Source: Anaerolineae bacterium
GTDB taxonomy: Bacteria; Chloroflexota; Anaerolineae; Aggregatilineales; J027
Assembly: GCA_019913005.1 (NCBI GenBank)
Contig: JAIOHL010000124.1
Location: 95,107 to 159,106 of the forward strand
Length of the DNA stretch: 64,000 nucleotides
Direction of reading: 5' to 3'
Notes under the pieces: generated by a model
The model's database searches: none
Told to the model about the DNA's origin: nothing
Seen by the model: the letters and a program-made list of their open reading frames with translations, nothing else
Shown: piece by piece, positions 57,717-64,000 of the stretch
Layout of the letters: the number at the start of each line of letters is the position of its first letter
Position numbering within the stretch: position 1 is the stretch's first letter
Program-made: the position numbers and the translations under genes

Positions 57717-59116
57717 GGGGCCATCAATGTCATACCTTCACCTCGAAACGCGACACCGATGACGGTCAACACAATAAAAGACATCACCAGAAGGACAAAA
57801 ACACTCTGCCGGGTTTCGCACGCTGATGCCTTGAAAAATCGCTTCATGCCATCATAATAGGTGATGAGCATCAGCAGGAGCGCTGCCAGCGGAATCCAGC
57901 CGTTGCTGATAGCAGTGGGCAGATTCGGAAATGTCCCCGGTAAATCTAGGTAATATTCATCCAGCAGCACCAACAGCGGCACACCAACTATGCCTGTTAT
58001 TGCTCCAACATAGGCCATCCATCGCCCTTTTTGAGAGCGAAACCAGACCCCCTCGGCGCTCAAGTCAAAGCGTTGATAGGGCAAGAATGCCAGCATCCCC
58101 AACCCAAGTAGTGGAATAACTATCGCGCCGAATACTGGATGAAAATGCAGTAAGAGTTCTTGCAGGCCCATAAAATACCATGCGGCTTTGGCAGGATTAG
58201 GGCTGTGATCTGGGTTTGCGGCGGTCTCAAGTGGTGCATCCACCCAGACCGACCACAACAGAATTGCGCCTGTCATCACCAGCGCAAAAGCCAATTCACG
58301 CGAAACCAGATGAGGCAGCGTGGTGACTTTTTCGATCTGATGCCCTGTCGCGCCATCTATTGAACCATCCAGTCTATGGGGGATACTCAGACCATCTTTC
58401 CGCACCCGCCAAATATGAAACGAGATAACACCCATGAGTGTAAGAGGGATGATCGCCACATGCAGTCCATAAAAATTGGTGAGCGTCGCGGCGCTGACTT
58501 CTGGCCCACCGAGCAAGAAATTACGTAATCCTTCGCCAATTAGGGGTACGAAACTCAATAGACTTGAGCCGACGGTCACAGCCCAATACGCCAATTGATC
58601 CCACGGTAGCAGATAACCGGTAAAGTTCGCGGCGATAACCAGCAATAGTAGCGAGAGACCCAATATCCAGTTGAATTCACGCGGGGTACGAAAACCGCCT
58701 GTAAAAAACACCCGCAGCATGTGGAGAAAGGCAACAATAACGAGCAGGTTGCCGCTCCAATGATGGACATTGCGAATAAACTGGCCGAAACGAATTTCGG
58801 TTTGTAAACTGAGCATGTCTTGATAGGCAGTGTCAGGGGAGGGGGTATAGACAAACATCAGCATCACCCCCGTTAGGGATAACAGCATAACGAGTAACAA
58901 AGCCAGTCCGCCCAAGCCCCATGTATAGGTAAATTTGAGGCTCGCTTTAGCAACTTTGCTTGGATGCAGGTGTAGCACAAGGTTATTCATTACGACGCGC
59001 ATTCGTCCACGATCATCGCGGGGAGGGAGTTCATCCCGCTGGATGGACTCCCAAACACGCTGCTTCAGGTCTTCAGGTCGGGGATCAAGTGGATCGGTCA
59101 TGAGGTTTCGCTCCAA
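57701..59116 (-). CDS. cytochrome b of bc complex
   Basis: VHHWSGNLLVIVAFLHMLRVFFTGGFRTPREFNWILG, LPWDQLAYWAVTVGSS, PDHSPNPAKAAWYFMGLQELLLHFHP; listed ORF may start at the internal MTDPLD. Confidence 0.95.
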   Translation of the reverse strand: MERNLMTDPLDPRPEDLKQRVWESIQRDELPPRDDRGRMRVVMNNLVLHLHPSKVAKASLKFTYTWGLGGLALLLVMLLSLTGVMLMFVYTPSPDTAYQDMLSLQTEIRFGQFIRNVHHWSGNLLVIVAFLHMLRVFFTGGFRTPREFNWILGLSLLLLVIAANFTGYLLPWDQLAYWAVTVGSSLLSFVPLIGEGLRNFLLGGPEVSAATLTNFYGLHVAIIPLTLMGVISFHIWRVRKDGLSIPHRLDGSIDGATGHQIEKVTTLPHLVSRELAFALVMTGAILLWSVWVDAPLETAANPDHSPNPAKAAWYFMGLQELLLHFHPVFGAIVIPLLGLGMLAFLPYQRFDLSAEGVWFRSQKGRWMAYVGAITGIVGVPLLVLLDEYYLDLPGTFPNLPTAISNGWIPLAALLLMLITYYDGMKRFFKASACETRQSVFVLLVMSFIVLTVIGVAFRGEGMTLMAPWEVQ

Positions 59117-59140
59117 AGTTTAGGGGGCTTCAGCATTCGG

Positions 59141-60004
59141 TTACTGATTTGCCTCGGTGGTTGGGATGGGGGTAGTGTGTTGTCCAGCCCCTTGTCCTTG
59201 CCCACGTCCCGGCCCTGCCCATAAGGGGCGTCCATTGGGGTCACGCAGTAGGATACGTTCACCTGTCGAGACTTTCGTTACCTGACCGGGATTGAATTGA
59301 TCCCCTTGCCAGAAACCGAGCATTGAAATAGCGTCTCCGACCTCAAAGACGATGCTCTGGATCTGCCAGAAATCGGCCCGTCCGAATGAAATAGTCAGAG
59401 CGTGAGCATCTGGTGTCTGTATAATCACGCCATTGTTGGTTAGCGCGGTCACACTACCTTCAACTGTCACCCATTGATCGGCAGGAATTTGCACCTGCCC
59501 CTGTCCACCAAATTCTCCTGTGCCACTACTTGTATTTCCACCCGACCACAGGGGTTGTCCGGCCTCATTACGCAACGAAAGAATTGCCCCATCGGAAGTG
59601 GTTACTGTGCGAGCGTGATAATCTGTGCCGTTGAAAAAGCCGTCTACCGTGACGATGCCGCCAGCATTCAGAGTGATGTCCTGTGCCTGCCAGTATTCAG
59701 GTGATCCTAATTCGACATACACTTCACTTCCGTCATCTAATGCTAATGCCATGCCAACGGTGGTCAATTCCAGAATCGTCCCACGGCCACTCCACACTTC
59801 CCCTACATTGCTCACGGATGCTTGGACTGGTTGAGGCGTACCGTTGATTTGGCCTGTAGCCGGCTCATTTGTTTCGGTTGGGGAAATTACTTTTGATGTT
59901 TCCAATGCGGTGCTTTTCTCCTCAGCCAACAGCGCGTATGCTCCTGCACCAACGATGGTCAAAACGAGTAGTCCGACAATGATTTTCTTCAACATGAGAT
60001 TCAC
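59141..60004 (-). CDS. exported protein with two OB-like (DUF5666-like) repeats
   Basis: Signal/anchor segment; two homologous segments ending in GQPLWSGG and GRPLWAGPG. Confidence 0.6.
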   Translation of the reverse strand: MNLMLKKIIVGLLVLTIVGAGAYALLAEEKSTALETSKVISPTETNEPATGQINGTPQPVQASVSNVGEVWSGRGTILELTTVGMALALDDGSEVYVELGSPEYWQAQDITLNAGGIVTVDGFFNGTDYHARTVTTSDGAILSLRNEAGQPLWSGGNTSSGTGEFGGQGQVQIPADQWVTVEGSVTALTNNGVIIQTPDAHALTISFGRADFWQIQSIVFEVGDAISMLGFWQGDQFNPGQVTKVSTGERILLRDPNGRPLWAGPGRGQGQGAGQHTTPIPTTEANQ

Positions 60005-60230
60005 TCCTCAAATATTCGTTGTTCATGTTTGAAAGAATGCCGGAAACTTGTGTAGAGGTCATGAAGAAAGCGTTTTGAATATGTGTAGTTAAAAACGTTG
60101 ATTTAGGGTAGTCACTTGAACCGCCTAATTTTGTGACACGAAATTCGACGTATGTAGATTCGCTAAGTGGTAAGACAAAAGTGTTGGGAACTTATGAGGT
60201 TTCTACTCTGGAAACTATTCGCCCTGCTAG

Positions 60231-60271
60231 AAAACACAAAATCCACCGAACCTAGCTTGGATACGGTGGAT
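60231..60271 (-). terminator. terminator downstream of tRNA-Asp
   Basis: ATCCACCG ... CGGTGGAT stem followed on the minus strand by TTTTGTGTTTT. Confidence 0.65.
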
Positions 60272-60289
60272 TCTGCATTTTTACACAGA

Positions 60290-60362
60290 CGGAAGCGACG
60301 GGATTCGAACCCGCGGTCTCTGCCTTGACAGGGCAGCATGTTAACCGCTACACCACGCCTCC
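60290..60362 (-). tRNA. tRNA-Asp(GTC)
   Basis: Folded by eye: acceptor GGAGGCG/CGCTTCC, anticodon stem CTGCC-CTGTCAA-GGCAG with GTC, T-arm CGGGTTCGAATCCCG. Confidence 0.93.
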
Positions 60363-60476
60363 TGATTATTAAAGCGAGTATAAGTATAGCAAAAGCTAAC
60401 CCCAATGTCAATATAGTTTTTCGGGTAGAGATGGGTCTATGGAAAAAACAGCCACAATCCCACCAGTCCGCTTAGT

Positions 60477-62672
60477 TTACCGCAAAAAGGCTTCGTGCAA
60501 CCCACCATCCACGCTGAACACTTGACCAGTTGTCTTGCTAAAAGCCGGGCTAATTAACAAATAGGCAACTTCGGCTTGATCTTCAGGCGTAATGGCTTGT
60601 TTGGTCAGAGTACGCTGGGCGTAGAAATTGGCGAGTTTAGAGCGCAATGCTTCCGTGCTTTCACTTTCATTGTGGCTTATATTGTATTTGACCAATGAGC
60701 TAATCACTCGGTCACGCGGGAACATGGTACTACCCTCCACCACCGTCGCTGGGGCAAGGCCATTGACCCGAACCAGTGGGGACAATTCGATTGCCAATTC
60801 CCGCACCAAATGGTTAGCGGCGGCTTTGCTGGTGTCATAGGCCAACGAGCCTTTCTTGGACACGGTGGCATTGACACTGGTCGTCAATACCAAACTACCT
60901 CGTAACCCCTGTGCTTTCCAAATGGCCCATGCCTCATCCGCCGTGATATAGCCACCCATGACATTAACATCAAAGGTAAAACGCCATTTTTCATCCGAAA
61001 TGTGCCCTTCTTTATCTGGCGGCACAAACACTCCGGCAGTGACAATCACATCATCCAACCCACCATAGGCTTGCAAAATGGTCTGATAAAACTGGCGGAC
61101 ACTCTCACGTTTGGTGATGTCAACCGATAAACCAATTGCTGGCCCACATCCCGAAATACCAGTTCCTGCCACTCCAATGCCCATCCCATATTTGGCAGTT
61201 AGCTCGTTGGCAGTGGTTTCGGCTGAAGCCAAATCCAAATCGGCACACACCACATGCGCCCCCTCTTTGGCAACCCGTTGGGCGGCAGCCTTGCCAATGC
61301 CACTGCCCGCACCGATCACTACCACCACCCGCCGCGCTAAAGTGGCTTCAGGAGGCATCCGGCGCAGTTTAGCTTCTTCCAGCAGCCAATATTCAATATC
61401 AAAGGCTTCTTGGCGGGGCAAGGCCACATATTGACCAATCGCTTCTGCACCCCGCATGACATTGACCGCGTTGCTATAAAATTCCGCCGTCACTCGTGAT
61501 TCGCTTTTGTTTTTCCCCCATGCCACTGCGCCGATCCCCGGTATCAAGATTACACTGGGGTTGGGGTCACGCATGGCAGGGGAATCAGGCTGCTTGCAGG
61601 CTTCGTAATACGCGGTGTAATCCAGACGATATTGCTCAATACCTGCCGTCAATTTGTGCATCAGGATGGCGGTATCTTCCGTTTGCGGATTCCAATCCAC
61701 ATACAGCGGCTTAATCTTCGTCCGCAAAAAATGATCGGGGCACGAAGTCCCTAATTCAGCCAATCGTGCGGCATCGTGGCTGTTGACGAAGCGCAGCATA
61801 GCATCAGTGGCCTGAATCGTGCCGATAAACCGATTCTTTTGTGAAACCAAGCCGCGCAATTGAGGTAAAACTTCACCAAGCACCTGATTACGCCGTTCAT
61901 CGGGAAGGGGCTGATAATTAAACCCGCCATAAGTCGCCGCACCTTTATCATGGTCAGCTAAATAACGGGCAGCTTTTTCGATGAGGGTCAGGGAGAGTTC
62001 ATAACATTCCTTGTCATCATTAGCCCAATTAATCAGGCCGTGTCCCCCCAAAATGATGCCTTTGATGCCGGGGTGCTGCGCGATGGTCGCCTGCAATTTC
62101 AGCCCAAGATCGAAGCCGGGGCGCTGCCAGTCCACCCAAACGACCTCATCCCCATAGATGGCTTTGGTGAGTGCCTTACCATCGCTGCACGCTGCAATCG
62201 CTATTACCGCGTCGGGGTGGGTGTGATCCACATGTTTATAAGGGACAAAGGCGTGAAGCGGGGTATCAATCGAAGTCGCCGCCGGGTTGAGATTAAACGT
62301 GGTATGTGGATACATGCCGACCATTTGATCTTCAATCGGCGTCTTAGCCCCCTTCACTTCCGCCGCGCCATAGATGCCTTGCAGGGCCATCAACTTCGAC
62401 ATATACAGCGAAGCGAAGTTGGCGCGTTTAGCGGTGCGGAGATCACCCCCCGATCCCTTCACCCACATCACCTCAACCTGTTCCCCAGTTAACGGGTCGG
62501 TCATCATAATTTTGGAGGACGTGTTGCCGCCTCCTGTGTTGGTGATGCGCTGGTCGCTGCCTAAGATATTGGAGCGATAAACCAGCCGATCAACCGGGTC
62601 AAGTTTAGCGGCGTGGGCATCATCCCACAGATAATTCACATGACGGTATTCATCAGGGCGATAAACAGACAT
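60477..62672 (-). CDS. bifunctional rhamnulose-1-phosphate aldolase / short-chain dehydrogenase
   Basis: N-terminal class II aldolase (TNTGGGNTSSKIMM, VDHTHPDAVIAIAA, LGGHGLINW) fused to SDR (VVVIGAGSGIGKAAAQRVA, YDTSKAAANHLVRELAIEL). Confidence 0.9.
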   Translation of the reverse strand: MSVYRPDEYRHVNYLWDDAHAAKLDPVDRLVYRSNILGSDQRITNTGGGNTSSKIMMTDPLTGEQVEVMWVKGSGGDLRTAKRANFASLYMSKLMALQGIYGAAEVKGAKTPIEDQMVGMYPHTTFNLNPAATSIDTPLHAFVPYKHVDHTHPDAVIAIAACSDGKALTKAIYGDEVVWVDWQRPGFDLGLKLQATIAQHPGIKGIILGGHGLINWANDDKECYELSLTLIEKAARYLADHDKGAATYGGFNYQPLPDERRNQVLGEVLPQLRGLVSQKNRFIGTIQATDAMLRFVNSHDAARLAELGTSCPDHFLRTKIKPLYVDWNPQTEDTAILMHKLTAGIEQYRLDYTAYYEACKQPDSPAMRDPNPSVILIPGIGAVAWGKNKSESRVTAEFYSNAVNVMRGAEAIGQYVALPRQEAFDIEYWLLEEAKLRRMPPEATLARRVVVVIGAGSGIGKAAAQRVAKEGAHVVCADLDLASAETTANELTAKYGMGIGVAGTGISGCGPAIGLSVDITKRESVRQFYQTILQAYGGLDDVIVTAGVFVPPDKEGHISDEKWRFTFDVNVMGGYITADEAWAIWKAQGLRGSLVLTTSVNATVSKKGSLAYDTSKAAANHLVRELAIELSPLVRVNGLAPATVVEGSTMFPRDRVISSLVKYNISHNESESTEALRSKLANFYAQRTLTKQAITPEDQAEVAYLLISPAFSKTTGQVFSVDGGLHEAFLR

Positions 62673-62684
62673 AAGATTCCCTTT

Positions 62685-63971
62685 TTAGCGTTGCAGAAAT
62701 TTCTTTTCTAAGGCTTGAATATCGCGTTCCTCAATCGGCACTACACTGCCAATCGGCACAGCATAAATCAATGAACGAGCGGTAAATTCCACCACTTCGA
62801 GTCGGTCAAAGGCTTGCAGGATATTTTTGCCCACCGTCAGCACACAGTCATTTTGCAGCAACAGCACCGGATGTTGTTCCGAAATGGCCTCTGCGATGAC
62901 CTGCCGATCTGTAAACTGCACTCCATAGGGCAATTTGGGAACATCTTGGAGCAAGATATAACTTTCGGGGATAGTCTTGGTATCAAATGGATGCAGGCCG
63001 ATAGCATAGGCGGTGGCATACGGGGATTGGGCCGTAATAATGCAGTTAACTTCTGGGTGGCATTGATAAATTTTGATGTGGAGTTCAACTGCCCGACTCG
63101 GATTTTTACCCTGTTCGCGCTGCCCATTTTGGATCAATACCACATCTTCATACCCGATGCTGCGCCGATCCATACCCGTCGGGGTAATCAAGAACGTGTT
63201 GCCTTCGACCCGCGCTGACATGACCCCCTCGGTGCTAATCATCAAATGCCGTTCACACGCACGTCCGACTAAATCGGACATCTGATGGCGCAGTTCGCGT
63301 TCGTGGCTGCTGTGATAGGTCGGGGTAAATTCGGGCAAATGGTCAGCCCAATTGTCAAATAAGGCAATCTGCTCATCGGTCAGGGTGGATATATCGCCTA
63401 ATGTTTGGGCATAGAGTTGGGTACGGGCGCAAAAATCGAGCGTTTCAAGACGTTGGAATGCCTCTAATAGAGTGCTGCCGGAGGTCGCCACACCATGATT
63501 TTCGAGCAACACCACATCAAACCCCTGTGCGAACGTACCTGCGATGTTTGCCCCTAATATTTCGCTCCCCGGCAAGGCATAGGGCGCATACCCGACATGC
63601 CCACATACACGACGAGCCTGTGGAATCAAACGAGTGTCGGGAATTTGGCGCACAATGCTAAACGCCACTAACGCAGGAGCATGGGCATGGACGACGGCAC
63701 GTACATCGGGCCGTTGGGCATAGATAGCGCGATGGAAAGGTAGTTCGGAGGAGGGGGGATGTAGGCCAATCGCTGTGCCGTCTGGTTGCACACACACCAT
63801 ATCGGCAGGTGTCAGGTTGCCTTTATCAATGCCAGCAGGCGTAATCCAAATATTGCCCTCGTCATCCAATGTCGAGAGGTTGCCACCAGAAAGCGTGGTT
63901 AAACCCCCATAATAGATGCGGTTGATAATTTGCACCAATTGTTGGCGCGGATGTTGAAGCGTGAAGGTCAT
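62685..63971 (-). CDS. tandem-duplicated class II aldolase/adducin-domain protein
   Basis: First copy SGGNLSTLD, SSELPFHRAIY, VVHAHAPALVAFS, LLENHGV; second copy homologous from about SSHERELRHQMSDLVGRACERHLM. Confidence 0.85.
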   Translation of the reverse strand: MTFTLQHPRQQLVQIINRIYYGGLTTLSGGNLSTLDDEGNIWITPAGIDKGNLTPADMVCVQPDGTAIGLHPPSSELPFHRAIYAQRPDVRAVVHAHAPALVAFSIVRQIPDTRLIPQARRVCGHVGYAPYALPGSEILGANIAGTFAQGFDVVLLENHGVATSGSTLLEAFQRLETLDFCARTQLYAQTLGDISTLTDEQIALFDNWADHLPEFTPTYHSSHERELRHQMSDLVGRACERHLMISTEGVMSARVEGNTFLITPTGMDRRSIGYEDVVLIQNGQREQGKNPSRAVELHIKIYQCHPEVNCIITAQSPYATAYAIGLHPFDTKTIPESYILLQDVPKLPYGVQFTDRQVIAEAISEQHPVLLLQNDCVLTVGKNILQAFDRLEVVEFTARSLIYAVPIGSVVPIEERDIQALEKKFLQR

Positions 63972-64000
63972 GTAAATCCTGTTCTCTTAATTCTTCTCAG

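Noticed and set aside
60163-60411. 82-aa ORF across the tRNA-Asp
   Set aside because: It overlaps the tRNA and its terminator; not coding

Overview
The window looks like chromosomal DNA from a Chloroflexi-type bacterium; this taxonomic guess rests on gene content and protein style only. Main blocks: (1) 1-19.1 kb, a probable beta-mannoside/mannan utilisation locus with two ABC sugar importers, a GH130 phosphorylase/mannosidase, a LacI regulator, a secreted CBM32-DUF5060-GH5-like enzyme, a GH42-like enzyme, a secreted AGE-fold protein, a GH2 beta-mannosidase and a GH125-like (alpha/alpha)6 enzyme. (2) 19.2-24.8 kb, an ApbE / SH3b protein with an acidic-His tail / ferric-reductase-like membrane cytochrome operon facing an OmpR-type two-component system. 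(3) 25.8-33.4 kb, three consecutive extracytoplasmic beta-propeller proteins. (4) 33.6-37.6 kb, a TetR-controlled MacB/LolD-type ABC operon ending in a 40-aa membrane microprotein missing from the ORF track. (5) 37.8-46.9 kb, a BTAD/NB-ARC regulator and a 1681-aa Ser/Thr kinase-STAND-TM-WD40 protein. (6) 47.2-53.2 kb, KdpE/KdpD around a KimA-like potassium importer, with KdpE-like direct repeats. (7) 53.3-53.8 kb, a frameshifted, truncated cydA relic. (8) 54-60 kb, a two-component system plus a cytochrome bc complex with a triheme cytochrome c. (9) tRNA-Asp(GTC), then a bifunctional aldolase/SDR and a tandem class II aldolase whose second half has lost its metal ligands. No CRISPR array, rRNA, transposase or prophage was seen.
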